Notes: generated from the letters alone by a model not told the origin. A stretch of 64,000 nt of DNA from Isoperla grammatica (GCA_945910005.1 OX246747.1:15260746-15324745); one strand, 5' to 3'. Positions 49,441-61,364 are shown, counted from the stretch's first letter. Made by a program: numbers and translations.

Positions 49441-50141
49441 CCATTTCGTTGCAGACGGAGCAAGTAGGCCTACACGAAGGAAGAGGACACAAAAATCCTG
49501 ACCTACTTATAACAAGCCAGATGGTTCGAAAGAGTAGGTGGGAACACCCGTGGGGAGGGGAGGAGGGGTTCGTGCATTTTCCCTTGAGCTTCATTGTTAC
49601 TGTTGCTGGCATTCCAACTTCCGTTGGAGCGGCTTGACGTTATGAAACAGTTGACATAAGTAATTTGAGAAATGTTTGTCCGCAGAATCTGCGGGGCTAG
49701 TTTGGGATTGTTTCTTATAAGGATTTCTTTGACTGTATTGTTGTTCTCGGAGATTTGTTTTCTGAGGAACGTCTCCAATTAGTTCACCTTCTGCTTTTTC
49801 TCGACATAAAAGACATCAGGCGAACTCATTCGAGACGTTGGAAGGGAATGTAATGTTGATGGACGGGAATTTATTGTTGATGAACGGGATTCTCAAATTT
49901 TGCAGCTTAGCATTTTACAGCTTCGGAATTAGCAGGACCAGGCTTCTGAAACTTGTATGGCGCTTTCAATGGAAGCGTTTGGAGTCGTGGTAGTTCCTAA
50001 CCCAAACAAGAGATAGCGCTAGCGTTCGTTCTCGCAAAAATATCGACCGAGCAAATACCTACTTCGAGCGACCAAACGAAGAAGACACGGCATTTAAAAA
50101 TGGCTGTTACATGTTAACATCTCCGTACCGTGCTTTCGAAA
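49441..50141. other. Spacer with short dispersed repeats
   Basis: GTTCGTGCATTTTCCCTTGAG..TTCATTGT at 49569-49597 recurs at 41333-41365. AGTTCCTAACCCAAAC..AGATAGCG at 49991 recurs at 53484. No convincing gene. Confidence 0.5.
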
Positions 50142-50215
50142 ATGGAAATAACTGCACAAGGAATGACAGAAGAGGAGCCTTCAATGCCGCAAACGATCGT
50201 TAACAAATCAAGGAA
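50142..50215 (+). other. Possible first exon, weak
   Basis: ATG at 50142 reads MEITAQGMTEEEPSMPQTIV and NKSRK to a donor GTATAT. No downstream exon recognised. Confidence 0.15.
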
Positions 50216-53200
50216 GTATATTTTTTCATTATTGTATAAGTTACCATTTTTTATTCCACACAGTTATATTACGGCGTGCCTAGGTTAGGTTTGGACGCAT
50301 CGTCATTGGGTTTGAGATATTTCAATCCCAATGGCATCCTTATGCGAAAGTGTAATTTAAAAAAGTAACGAGCCTAGGCATATTAGCCAGTATAATTTAA
50401 AATACTGATGATACAGTGGTAATTAGTAATAATTTCTGTAATAGGCTCACTTGGCTAAGCAAGGTCCAAGCCCAGATTTCAATCCATCTGCTAATAGGCT
50501 AGCCCTAGGCCTAGGCAGGCCTAGCTAGGCATACAAGACTTTCATACTTGTTGTAGGCCTAGGCCCATATATTGTCAACCAGTAAACAGCCTTTCTTTTC
50601 TCCTTTCTACACGTATCCAGTATCTAGGCTATTTGTTTTCCCAATGATTATTACGTTCCAAGCCTAACCATTAGGCTACATGTATGTAGGCCTACCTAGG
50701 CATAAGATATTAGTAGGCCTAGACTAGGGCCTAGGCCCCTAGGCCTAGTCAACTTACTAAACTTAGGCATCTCTTACTTGAAGTAGGCCTATTCTTTAGA
50801 AGAAATCCTAGCAATGAGTGCGGCTATTGCAAAGCCTTAGGATGTCCGAGTAAGCGCGCAAGTTGTAACTTACATTTATTTAGTGTCGCTCTCGGACTAG
50901 GGTTGAACGATTGGGGAACAGTGATTTGTTACAGTTCAACAGTGTAGACTTGTTTGGTACTGTATAGCGTTGTAAACGTAATTGCGATCCTCCTGATCGC
51001 AATCATAATCGAAGAACACTAGCCCGTCCACAATAGGTACTTTTTAAAGTCAAAATGCACATTGACCTTCACTCACAGATCAGGTCGTAGGCCTATTGCA
51101 GTAAATATTATGTTACGTTATATGTTAAACTAGGCCTACATCCTTGCCTACACCCACCTTCAAACAGCTATATCCTTTATCAAGTACATACCGACATATT
51201 TACAAAATTGGTTAGAATACAGTCTAGGCTGGCGACGGTGAGTGTGTGTGCTGTCATTGCAGTCAGCTTGCCAGGCCAAGGTTGCACTGGCGGGTGACAA
51301 GCCACGTTCCATAATACCTTGCACGTGACATAAAATGTGAAATAAATAGGCCCTAATGTGTGTCATTTAATTTGTTACTTAGCTTGTCAGTTGTGACTTT
51401 GTTCTCATCAGTCATTTACAATATTAGGCCTAGCTTAGGCATGCTACATTCCACAAAGAATACATTATTACCGCTATAGGCCTATCACTAGTATCAAGCT
51501 TTATACAGTTGAAAAGCCAACGCTAAATTTCTCAGGCGATGGGGTAAGGGATCATCGGCATCGCAAATTGTAGTAATATGAACACATTTCCCAATTACAA
51601 TCCGGATTGCCGCATTGCGATTCAGTTGTGAACAGCACAGTAAGAACCAAGGTAGTTTCTTTCACGAGTAGGCCTACCGTATTACGATTACATTGCATAC
51701 TCCAGGTACTTTTCAAGAAGTAAATTCAGCAATGAATCGTTAAGTCGATTGAATAGAAATGCATGACCTTCGATCTTTGATCATGTTCAAATAGAACCAC
51801 TGTCTCATCCACCACCAACCAACCAATATTGAAATTAGGCCTACTACGAGTATCGACTATGAACCATTACCTTCTAAGCAGTCCGCAGTAGCAATCGGCA
51901 CAGATGTAGGCCTCAACAATTTATTCCCAAATGTAACTCAGGGAACAAACAACCGACTGGAATAAACAGCCCCTGAGGAAGTGCCATCCTTAATAGAATC
52001 TACTAACATTAGCCAAATACTAGACATTCCCAGTTCTCCACTACATAGCACCTGTTTTGTTACCATACCATACCATAGCAAGTGTATGTGCCCTAGAAAG
52101 GGTAAAATGTATGTGGACTTTTTACTGCTCTCTTTTTTCTATTTTTTCAGGATTTGCTTCGTCTCCTGAGTCATGGGTACCTTAGCAGCCAAAATACGAG
52201 TCACGCCCAAACCTGAAGAGCGCATCGTGTCCAAATCCAACTTCTAATCATTAGTAGCTATTGTGATCTGTGGTTATTAATTACCTAGTCTAGTATTATC
52301 GCTTTACCAACTTATCGTCCTAAGCGTAGTTTTTACTTCGTAAATCATGTATCCGTATATTTACCTATCCATATATTTATGCCAACCTACATATTATTCA
52401 AGTTATGTTTTCTATATGCTCATCAAAAAGTAGAGTGTTTGTTGTTCGAGGAAAAGTGCCAAAGAATCGCTTCAGGTAAATAACTATTACAAGAATACTT
52501 TTAGTGTTTACATACCTACCTGGTAGGCCTATATTATATTCATATAGGACCTATTTCATACAATCATTAAAGACAATGATTGCAAACAGTAGTAGGCCTA
52601 GCTAGGCCTACGGAGCGATTTGTAATTGTGTAGGTCTACAAATGTCTAGGTTTGCTTTCATAAATTCATAGTCAACATCACAAATACATTTACTACTAGG
52701 CTAGTTTAATAGGCCTACAAGTTGACTAACCAATCAGTAGTCTTTTATGGTAGGCCTAGCCTCTGTGATTCCTATGTATGTACCAAATCAAACTTAGTTA
52801 CAATGTAATTCCTTTGAATATTCTGTCTCCTGAATCGGTTTATATCTAGGCCTAAATTGTCGGACTTGCAGACAGCTGTCAAGCTCTCCTAGCTTAAAAT
52901 CATGCCATTGCCATTTTTACTAGGTAGGCTTGTATGTTCTCTATTTATAGCTATACCTACCTACAATCATCAGTAGCCAAGATTATTCATCAGTAGCTAC
53001 CGACCTTAATTTTATTTATTTTTAGGTAACCCATCAGTAGGCCTAGGCTACTAGGCCTACCTGTGTAGGACTAGGCAATGAACACCTGTGATTAGTTTGT
53101 GCAAATGTTTGTATTGCTTTAATCGTTTAATAAATAGTAACCATCTGTCTATACTGTTTCATTATTTGTAAGCGAATTTGTTTCCCTACATCCACCCCTA

Positions 53201-53480
53201 CTTAATATAAAGCCTCAGACTTTGGGTTTATCTAGCATGAACCCAAACCCTAGGTTTTCATCTGCTGATTTTGTTATTTTCAGAAAATTACGAGAATGAT
53301 AGTTTTTGTGACTTATATATTGTAAATATCATTAAATGTCATTTACTGATTACCTATTTATAATAAATATTATCATTTTATGTGGTAAAACAGGTAAATA
53401 TGAAGTGCTTATGACAGTAGCTTCTTCTCGTGAATTACCCTGCCCCCCCAGCTACCAGGGGTAGGCTCGCCCGTTCCTCG
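50216..53480. other. Non-coding, AGGCCTA-rich DNA
   Basis: Repeated AGGCCTA/TAGGCCTA words (dense at 50500-50800, 51420-51490, 52600-53070) in AT-rich DNA. No frame with recognisable domains, no SINE and no LINE. The same words appear at 16440-16620 and 26880-27030. Confidence 0.6.
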
Positions 53481-53488
53481 TTTAGTTC

Positions 53489-54195
53489 CTAACCCAAACC
53501 ACAGATAGCGTTAGCGACACGTGACGTGAGCAAAATGGCGTCCAAACAGTTCTTCATTTCGCCCATAGGGAGTCGCACATCTTTCACGTAGGGAATATTA
53601 TAATATCTTTGAGCAGGACCACGAAAACTGCTACCCTGCCGCCCCATGATAAATATAAGATTAATTGCTCGTAGAGCAACATCTCGCCTGTTCTGCACCT
53701 GCATCTTTTGCAGATCACAAACGTCTTTATTGTCACCTGATTCACAGCCTTCTCACGTGAAAAGCTGTGAAAAGTATCAGCTGCGGTTGAGTGATCAGAA
53801 CTTCTCTCGTGAAGGTCCACTACTCTGTAGCAATTGCCGGATTCCCAAAAGGCATCGTTGCCCCAGCCTGTCACCAAGGAACTTCTTGAAGCAGAAGGAG
53901 TCCTAAAGTCCATACAACTCCAGCAGAAGAGTTGCCGATTTTAAGCGTAGTAGGAAATCCATAGACGCCTGTCGCCATTTTCAATGCGGGGGATTCTACC
54001 TTTCTTAAAGAGAAGCTTTACAAATGCTCCAGGCTTTGTTTCAGGTTGAATAGGGCGCAACCGAATCAGCCGTTTCGTTTCCTCGTCCCCTCCCTGTAAA
54101 GGTGCTACGTGAAAAGCATCTTCAACGTCATTCCCCACTACTAACTCATTTCCTTCAGGCTCGTCCTCCGACTCTGATGAACACGTTTGTGACAA
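53489..54195 (-). pseudogene. hAT/ZMYM-like (TTF-finger) relic
   Basis: Minus frames: 54195-53941 gives an acidic N-terminus (SSESEDEPEGNEL) and a Lys/Arg-rich end; 53913-53584 gives GWGNDAFWESGNCYRVVDLH followed by ERSSDHSTAADTF, like the W...HE.S..H motif of TTF-type zinc fingers; after a frameshift 53704-53489 gives RRDVALRAINLIFIMGRQGS plus SFRG, like the conserved ...LARQGLPLRG block that follows in hAT and ZMYM-related proteins. Catalytic parts are absent. Confidence 0.45.
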
Positions 54196-54243
54196 AGCTT
54201 TCTCAACAACCGTGTAAGTTTTTTGGAGTTAAAACACTTTCCC

Positions 54244-54562
54244 TGCCCTGGGACTGCTACCTTATCGTGGTGGGCGGGTTTGCGTGCATTCATTATTCCT
54301 GGAGCTATGCCAGCGGAAGCGTATGCTTCTGGTAGGGCCACCCTAGCCGGACTTGTCGATGAGGAGAAGTCCACGAAATGCAGTCTACAACCTCCCCACT
54401 CCCTTTTCCTCCCCATTCCCCTATCCTCACCGTCCTCCTATTTGCCCCTTTCCTCCAAACAGCCCCGTATTTCATTTCATCTTCATATTTCACCCACTCA
54501 TCGTCTCGATTAGCCAAGTTGCAAAAATATGAGACGTTAAGCCCAAATATCAATGAATCAAT
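54244..54562 (+). mobile_element. A-head SINE, full length
   Basis: TGCCCTGGGACTGCTACC to AAGCCCAAATATCAATGAATC. Hairpin CGTCTC/GAGACG. Confidence 0.92.
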
Positions 54563-54903
54563 TGAATTGAATATAGGACATGCTCTAAATAAAACTAGTT
54601 GAATTCAACCTCGAACTCAAGGGTTGAATTAAAGAACTTGAATCGTCTAAATGGTACCTTAAATAAAAAATCATTGATTTTAACCCTTGAATTTAATCAT
54701 CAAGCAATCAAGGGCTGTAAGGAAACTGAACCGTCTAAATGAGGCATTTGCCCCCGATGCACTGGGGGGCTCTTGTTCCTCCTGACTAGTTTGTCGCGGA
54801 TTGCCTTAAATCTGGCAGAACATTATTTCACGTCACGATCTAAAAATACCCAACACGAAAAAATGAACTGAGTGTACGTTTTTAAATTCACAATTAATCA
54901 ATT
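54563..54903. other. Spacer with short GGGTTGAATTcAA-like repeats
   Basis: TTGAATTCAA and TCAAGGGTTGAATT words in both orientations (54598-54720); no gene. Confidence 0.4.
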
Positions 54904-54918
54904 ATCTTGTATTTCCTT

Positions 54919-55322
54919 CCTGCCCAGGGACTGCTACCTTATCGTGGTGGGCAGGTTTGCGTGCTTTGTTGATCCCGAGAGCTATGCCGGCGGAAGCGTA
55001 TGCTCCTGGTAGGGCCACCCTAGCCGGACCGGTCGAGGAGAAGTCAGACGAAGTGCAGTCCACACCGCAATCCCCTTTCCTCCCCTTTCCCCTTTCCAAA
55101 CGCGCCCTCCTATTTGCCCCTTTCCTCCAAACAGCCCCATATTTCATCTTCGTATATCACCCACTCATTGTCTCGATTAGCCTCGTTGCATAAATATGAG
55201 ACGTTAAGCCCCATTAATCAATCAATCAATCCAAAGAGCCCCCAATTTCATCTTCATTATCTTCCACTCATCGTCTTGATTAGCCTAGTTGCAAAAATAT
55301 AAGACGTTAAGCCCAAATATCT
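54919..55322 (+). mobile_element. A-head SINE with two tails inside one 15-bp TSD
   Basis: Full A element with tail CGTCTC-type hairpin (tail ends near 55225) followed by a second body end and tail (AAAGAGCCCCCAATTTCATC ... CGTCTT/AAGACG). ATCTTGTATTTCCTT flanks the whole at 54904-54918 and 55323-55337. Confidence 0.88.
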
Positions 55323-55353
55323 ATCTTGTATTTCCTTGCTTTCAGTTCGGTTT

Positions 55354-55624
55354 CAGAGTGACTCTGCTAGTCGTAAGAGGCAACAAAAGGAGACCCTGCA
55401 TCTCCCCTCCACTGCCCTCTGAAGATTTCTCCTCCCACATGGCCCAGCCTACCCTTGCTGGACTCCCGTATGACGACCCACGCGACGTACAATGGATTTG
55501 ATTCGGATGTGGCTTTATTCTTCATCATCATCTTTCTCATCTTCATTATCACCCGCTCATCGTCTCGATTGGCCATAGTTGCGAAAATATGAGACGTTAA
55601 GCCCCATTAATCAATCAATCAATC
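55354..55624 (+). mobile_element. B-head SINE, slightly 5' truncated
   Basis: Starts at CAGAGTGACTCTGCTAGTCG; body and tail complete, ending in (AATC)n. Confidence 0.9.
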
Positions 55625-56141
55625 TCGTTATTAAATAGGCCTAGGCATGTATAGGTTTAGTAGGCCCAGGCCTAGGCCAAACTAGGTCAAGAGAATTCGT
55701 TTTGCTTTCCTCCTGCGCCGATGCTGCTGCATATTTTCGTCCATGCAAGAGCTCGTGCATCTCTATTTTTGTAACTTGGGTTACAAGGGTCCCGGATCGA
55801 GGGCTCTTTCCACGGCGATAACTGGCTCGTTATTAAAATCAGCTTCCAGACTGTCAGCCATTGTTATTTGTTTGAATACAACGAGACAAGAGCACTGGCA
55901 CTTTGTTTTACGTGAATGGCACTCAATCGAGGTAGCTGTGGAGATACGCGACGCGAGAAAACATAAACAACAGTTAAATGACTTGCAGTCAATCCAGCAC
56001 AGTATATTACATGATTGATTCTAGCGTCAAATGACTCGTTCTCACGTCGTACACCACCATGAATTACTTAGCCATCAAGTAAGAGCCCGTGCTCACAATA
56101 ACATGCTTGCATATATTGGTGTTTGTGGGACATCGTCTTGC
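55625..56141. other. Spacer without recognised gene
   Basis: AGGCCTA words at 55630-55680, then mixed sequence. A 91-codon plus frame at 55743 shows no family features. Confidence 0.45.
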
Positions 56142-56156
56142 TCAAATTTTTGAAAT

Positions 56157-56217
56157 CGTCTCGATTAGCCCTTGTTGCAAAAATATGAGACGTTAAGCCC
56201 CATTAATCAATCAATCA
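56157..56217 (+). mobile_element. SINE tail-only insertion, 61 bp, perfect 15-bp TSD
   Basis: CGTCTCGATTAGCCCTTG to CCCCATTAATCAATCAATCA. TCAAATTTTTGAAAT flanks it at 56142-56156 and 56218-56232. It begins exactly at the hairpin. Confidence 0.95.
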
Positions 56218-56280
56218 TCAAATTTTTGAAATTTTAGCAGCCCGTGCACACCCTGAAATATGAATGCTTCGACTCAAATT

Positions 56281-56500
56281 GCCCGTTTGGGCCCGAGGAA
56301 GGATAGGCCCAGAGTGACTCTGCTAGTCGTATGAGGCGACGAAAGGAGACCCTTTCCCATTCTGCCCCCCCCCCCCCCCCGTCACTCTGAAGATGTTTCC
56401 TCCCACTTGGCCCTGCCCTCCGTTGCTGGACTCCCGTATGACGACCCACGCGACGTACAAGGGATCTGATTCGGACTTGGCCTAATTCTTCATCATCTTT
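56281..56500 (+). mobile_element. B-head SINE, tail lost
   Basis: GCCCGTTTGGGCCCGAGGAAG to GGACTTGGCCTAATTCTTCA; no hairpin or AATC tail. Confidence 0.85.
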
Positions 56501-56550
56501 TATTAGCACGATACATTTTAAATTTTCTGAAACTAACTTAAATCTAATAT

Positions 56551-56894
56551 CCTGCCCAGGGACTGCTACCTTTTCGTGGTGGGCAGGTTTGCGTACTTTG
56601 TTGATCCCGAGAGCTATGCCGGCGGAAGCGTATGCTTCTGGTAGGGCCACCCTAGCCGGCCGGACTGGTCGAGGAGAAGTCAGACGAAGTGCAGTCCACA
56701 CCCCAATCCCCTTTCCTCCCCTTTCCCCTTTCCTAACGCCATTTTGCCTGTTGCCCTATCCTATCCTATCCTATCCTAATCCTATTTGCCCATTTCCTCC
56801 AAAGAGCCCCCAATTTCATCTTCATTATCACCAACTCATCGTCTTGATTAGCCAAGTTGCAAAAATATAAGAAGTTAAGCCCAAATATCATCAT
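56551..56894 (+). mobile_element. A-head SINE, 14-bp TSD, with (CTATC)n
   Basis: CTGCCCAGGGACTGCTACC to AAGCCCAAATATCATCAT; a (CTATC)n expansion at 56756-56780. CTTAAATCTAATAT flanks it (56537-56550, 56895-56908). Confidence 0.93.
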
Positions 56895-57320
56895 CTTAAA
56901 TCTAATATAATAGTAAAACGAAATAAGCGTGTGTATTTTAGATATATAGGATACATTCATAGCCTTAAATTAGCACGATACATTTAAAACTTTTTAAAAC
57001 TAACTTAAATTTAATATAATAGTAAAAGAAATAAACATTTGTATTTAAAGGCCCAGTAAAGTTTTGGTTCTGATGGCCATGTGATTCAAAGGCATACTCT
57101 TAGTAGGTGATTAAAAAAAAAAGGGAGAGAATCGACCGAGTAGATGCGAATATATAATCAAAAACGCAAAGACGTGCGTTGCGGGTTGCCTACCTTCCGT
57201 GACGTCACTGGGGGGGACTGACTGTGCGAGCCGTACGGCAGGCGCCTCGCGCCCGTGGTCGTACAGTAGGCCTAGCCTACGCCTACGCGGTCGGCAGTCA
57301 CGGACGAGATTGGCCGTGTA
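56895..57320. other. Short tandem duplication and upstream region of the P2X7-like exon
   Basis: TTAGCACGATACATTT..AAACTAACTTAAAT..AATATAATAGTAAAA at 56972-57035 repeats the sequence around the SINE at 56505-56925. Further right the DNA becomes GC-rich with TGACGTCA, a cAMP-response-element-like palindrome, at 57200-57207. Confidence 0.5.
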
Positions 57321-57424
57321 ATGGCTGGTGGGCCCGTAGCACCTTATAGCTTCGAACCGACGTATTCCGAGGAAGAAATATACGAACTGGAAAAGCGTAA
57401 AACACAGCAAGCAGAAGCTTCTAG
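57321..57424 (+). CDS. First exon of a P2X7-intracellular-domain-like gene
   Basis: ATG at 57321 encodes MAGGPVAPYSFEPTYSEEE and IYELEKRKTQQAEASR, ending at donor GTAGGT. The PYxFEP...E motif followed by a charged helix is the usual N-terminus of invertebrate and fish proteins built around the C-terminal cysteine-rich domain of P2X purinoceptor 7 (recognised from memory). The next expected exon (Cys-rich zinc-binding ballast) is not in the 400 bp before the duplicated block starts at 57827, so the gene continues outside what I can see or was cut. A GC-rich region with TGACGTCA lies 115 bp upstream and could be its promoter. Confidence 0.55.
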
Positions 57425-58482
57425 GTAGGTCTGGGAATACTACCTGGTGTTTATCGCTATGACTACCGACCAGGAATCTTTTTGCTGTCTTGAATCTGAC
57501 ATTATTAGCCACGTGCGCATATCTAGAGTGCATCACAGAACACTTTGATTTCGAAAGCGTGTGTCTTAACGTTGGTTGTTTGAACAATGCTCTTCAATAA
57601 ATGATGGTTCATTCTCATCATGATGATTGATGACCAACGACAAAAGCTGCGAACCACTTCGAATAGATTATGGCGACACATTTCTTATAAGCAATTCATA
57701 TAATATTGGATGAATTTCTGGACATAGCTAGGAAAATACAGACGTGTTGTGATACCATCATGCGTTGTCAAATGTCAATGTAATTAGAGAAGAGTTTCCT
57801 GATGCAAATAGTTGCTACGTGGGATCTAAACCCGTTGCCGGAGGAGAAACTGAATATTTTGATTAATACATTATTATTGTTCCGTTAATTTAAAATACAT
57901 TTACAATTATTGTAGGAATAGAAGTAAAGTAATAAACATTGACACTGAACACTGAAGACTGTGCTAAAGAACACACACACACACCTGCAAACGCCTCTCT
58001 CGATTGACAGATACGCGCGAAGTGGGTTGTAGGAGGGTGCGTGCCCGCCCGCCCAAGCGCATTCCCCCCCAGTGACGTGGCGGCTAGGCGCGCCGAGTGG
58101 AACAAAAGCGAGGGTACCACCAAACATGTGAACCTACACACTGAGGGACACATCCCTCCTTGTTTGAAAGATGTCATTTTATAACATATCAAAAGTAATT
58201 CGAAACCTTTTCTGGGCCTTTAAGGAACATTATACCAAAAGAAGACATCATCTATTTTTTAATTAATTAATTAAGTTGATTAAGACATTATATATTTGTT
58301 AATTAAGACAATGCCAACAATATTTGAACAGAATAATGATTGATGAATAATAATTGTACAGAATATAAAAAACGAGGTTAAATACACTGCTCAACACATC
58401 GACATTAACACATTACAAAACACACACTATGTAGTGATACGTGGAGATACGTGGAGTTTACTGATCGTCGACATAATTTTAT

Positions 58483-58857
58483 TTACACGGAAGCATTGAG
58501 GAAATACGAATGACACTTTTGCTTGAAAATCGGTGAAAGCTTAACGACCCTAATGGTTGGCGGAAGAAGATTCCATGCTCGAGCTATGGATACGAGAAAG
58601 GAGTTACTATGTAGAGTCGTGTTATGTTTTGGAATTTGCAAAGTCAAGGATGATTGTGAACGAGTGTTGTTATCATGATTGCTATTTAGAAGCTTAACAC
58701 AGTTGTCAAGATAACTTGGAGCAGCGTTGTTGATGATTTTGTGTAGGAGAGAGAGTGAATGACAGAGGCGGCGTTTTTTGAAGGTAAGCCAAGACATTTT
58801 GAATATAAATTTTAAGCATGTGTTTTGCACTTTCTGCAGTTTTTTTAGTCCCCCCAA
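58483..58857 (-). pseudogene. C-terminal LINE fragment, duplicate
   Basis: Same as 3701-4075; no difference in the translated frame. Confidence 0.7.
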
Positions 58858-59169
58858 CCACTCCTCCCCCCCGTCACCCCAAAACTCCTCAAGCGTGTAA
58901 CATTCAAGTTATGAATGACTACAACAACGAAACGTACAGAATAAGTCTCGTGAGAAAATATTTGGTTTTTTGTAACGGTTTGATAAAAAGTGGCCCGAAG
59001 GCGCGAACTAAGTGATCAATTATTAAGTAACATAGGCACTGATAACCTTGCTGTTTTGTGCAAATATCAGCTGCATTTGGCCAGGCTCATCCCATGATGC
59101 TCAGGTCTGATCAGTATCTTTTGTGTTATCGTATCTTCATCAACTCTGATGTGATGATTCCCAAAGCAC

Positions 59170-59258
59170 ATCTTTCTCATTTTCATTATCACCCGCTCAT
59201 CGTCTCGATTAGCCATCGTTGCATAAATATGAGACGTTAAGCCCCATTAATCAATCAA
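59170..59258 (+). mobile_element. SINE tail-only insertion, duplicate
   Basis: Same as 4388-4476, including the flanking TCCCAAAGCAC repeats. Confidence 0.9.
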
Positions 59259-59876
59259 TCCCAAAGCACCAAGAAATATAAACGGCGTTGAAGTTCCCAT
59301 GATGATTCTCGGGGATGCAGTTAATGAATGTGAATTATATTGACATGTTTTAGAACATGGTTATGATGAAAAAACAAATATAGCACGGTTATGATGAAAG
59401 AACAAGACACACTTGGGTTAGCTAGGCCCAAGATTATTATAGTGTACTATAATGATCTTGAGCTAGGATGAGCTCAAGTTATTTTTTTAATTTAAACTAA
59501 TCGCTGTCACTATCATCACTCTAAAGCTGCATTGGCGAGTTTGAGCTATTACCTTGCCCACGGTTGGCTAGTAACATAGTTATAGTGTTTGTCATGGTAG
59601 AAACTTTTCCTGGCTCTTCCTTGCCTGCTTGGTAACAGGTTTCTGTTGAAGGACTCGGAATTGTTGTTGGCTCTTTTCGGGGCGTTGTGTACCCAGAACC
59701 GTTCAGGCGTCCCAACGTTGAACCAATATCGCCGAACGTAACCAAACAGCTGCTTTTTTCACTGCATAGTAACATAGTACCAATTTTGTTGTTGATCTGC
59801 CGGCGCAGTTGGCCGAGATGGATTAGGTGTTGGTCTTGTAACCCGCGGTTTACATTGCGCTATAAAACGCTGGAAA

Positions 59877-60676
59877 TTATATAATCAGTGGTTTTTTTAT
59901 TTGTTTTTCTATTACCGATACAATCATACTTACTAGTGAATTAATATCAGTAGATAAATAATTAAAAATAATAATAATACAATATAAATAAAAAAAGTTA
60001 ACTCGGACTAAAAATACACAAACTTCACGGAGTTCCTTCTCTTCACGGGCAGTCAGCTTAATTTGTGCTCGGAACATCCATATCTTAAAAGAATACAACG
60101 CTTTAGCCATCCATCGGGCATGGTGTAGAGCTCCGGGAACAAAAAATCTAACTCCACGGGGAGGAACTCCTCCAAGGAAGATTAAAGCTAGTTCTAGGAA
60201 CTCGCGGTAATCATCTCTAGGTTGGGTCACAAGAAGCTCTTTCATAGCAAATGCGAGACAACGTTTTGTTTCATCTTTCAACGAGTTCAATACATCTTCA
60301 TCATCAACTCCAGTTTCATAATTAGCTTGATCAATTTTTTCCAAAATAGTTGAAAATGCTTGAAAATTGCTACATCTGGACCAGATGATGATCCCATACT
60401 TTCCTTGAACACGCTGGCCCAGACGATTTCTAAAATGTGGTTACGACATGCCAAATGAAGTAGGTCTTTCTCCAATTTTTGTTCCAAAACCACGCAGGCT
60501 CCATTTCTATGGCCAGTGTTGCTCGCAGGTGAATCAAAGCGTATGCCTTTTATATTGTCAATTATTCCCCATTCTTCCAACAAATGTACCACTGCAGAAG
60601 CTTGGGCCTCTCCAGTGCTTGAAATCAATTTCGGGACACCATGAAGTTGTTTGACTCCGGCACCAGACACAGTCAC
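59877..60676 (-). pseudogene. Transposase-like relic, duplicate
   Basis: Same as 5095-5894, with the identical frameshift, so the lesion predates the duplication. Confidence 0.55.
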
Positions 60677-60711
60677 GGGTAGCCTTTCAACAAGTTCTTT
60701 CCCTGTTAAAT

Positions 60712-60946
60712 CCGAGAGCTATGCCGGCGGAAGCGTATGCTTCTGGTAGGGCCACCCTAGCCGGACTGGTCGAGGAGAAGTCAGACGAAGTGCAGTCCAC
60801 ACCCCAACCCCCTTTCCTCCCCTTTCCTGTCGATCGTGTGACAAGTAGAATACCTGTTTATCGTGTGACAGAAGTGACAAGTAGACCACCTGTCGATTGT
60901 TGCAAAAATATGAGACGTTCAGCCCCATTAATCAATCATCAATCAA
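60712..60946 (+). mobile_element. A-head SINE, duplicate
   Basis: Same as 5930-6164. Confidence 0.8.
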
Positions 60947-61364
60947 CGAAAAGAATGCAGCATTGCAAGTGATCAGCTCTTTGAAGCTGTGTCTTACCTA
61001 GCAAGTTAAAGAAGAAACACGTCTTCAAGAAGCTTATCTAACCCGAACGACGAAAATTACCAAGTGCGTGAGGATCTTGCCAAGGTAAATGCACTATTAC
61101 CTGCAAAAGAAGAGAAAAATCAACTCCTGGATAAAGAAATAAAATCTCATTACACAAGAGGTGATTTTCTGGCAAAATATGATCTGCTAAGATAAAAATA
61201 CGACGAAGAGTTGCAGAGTATGAAACAAAAGATGAAAAATAAGTTCAAGGATGAAATAACACATGGAAATTTCATTTGTTATTTTGATAATATTATTTTA
61301 TTATTTTTATAAACTTCGTTAATATCAGCTAACCCGTGGACGGCGGTTTAGGTTTGTAACCTGA

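Noticed and set aside
53646..53906. Plus-strand ORF with Cys pairs
   Set aside because: Antisense to the hAT/ZMYM-like relic, whose minus-strand motifs are more coherent.
54141..54416. ORFs containing ARKPAHHDKVAVPG
   Set aside because: This peptide recurs wherever head A of the SINE is read antisense; it is repeat translation, not a gene family.
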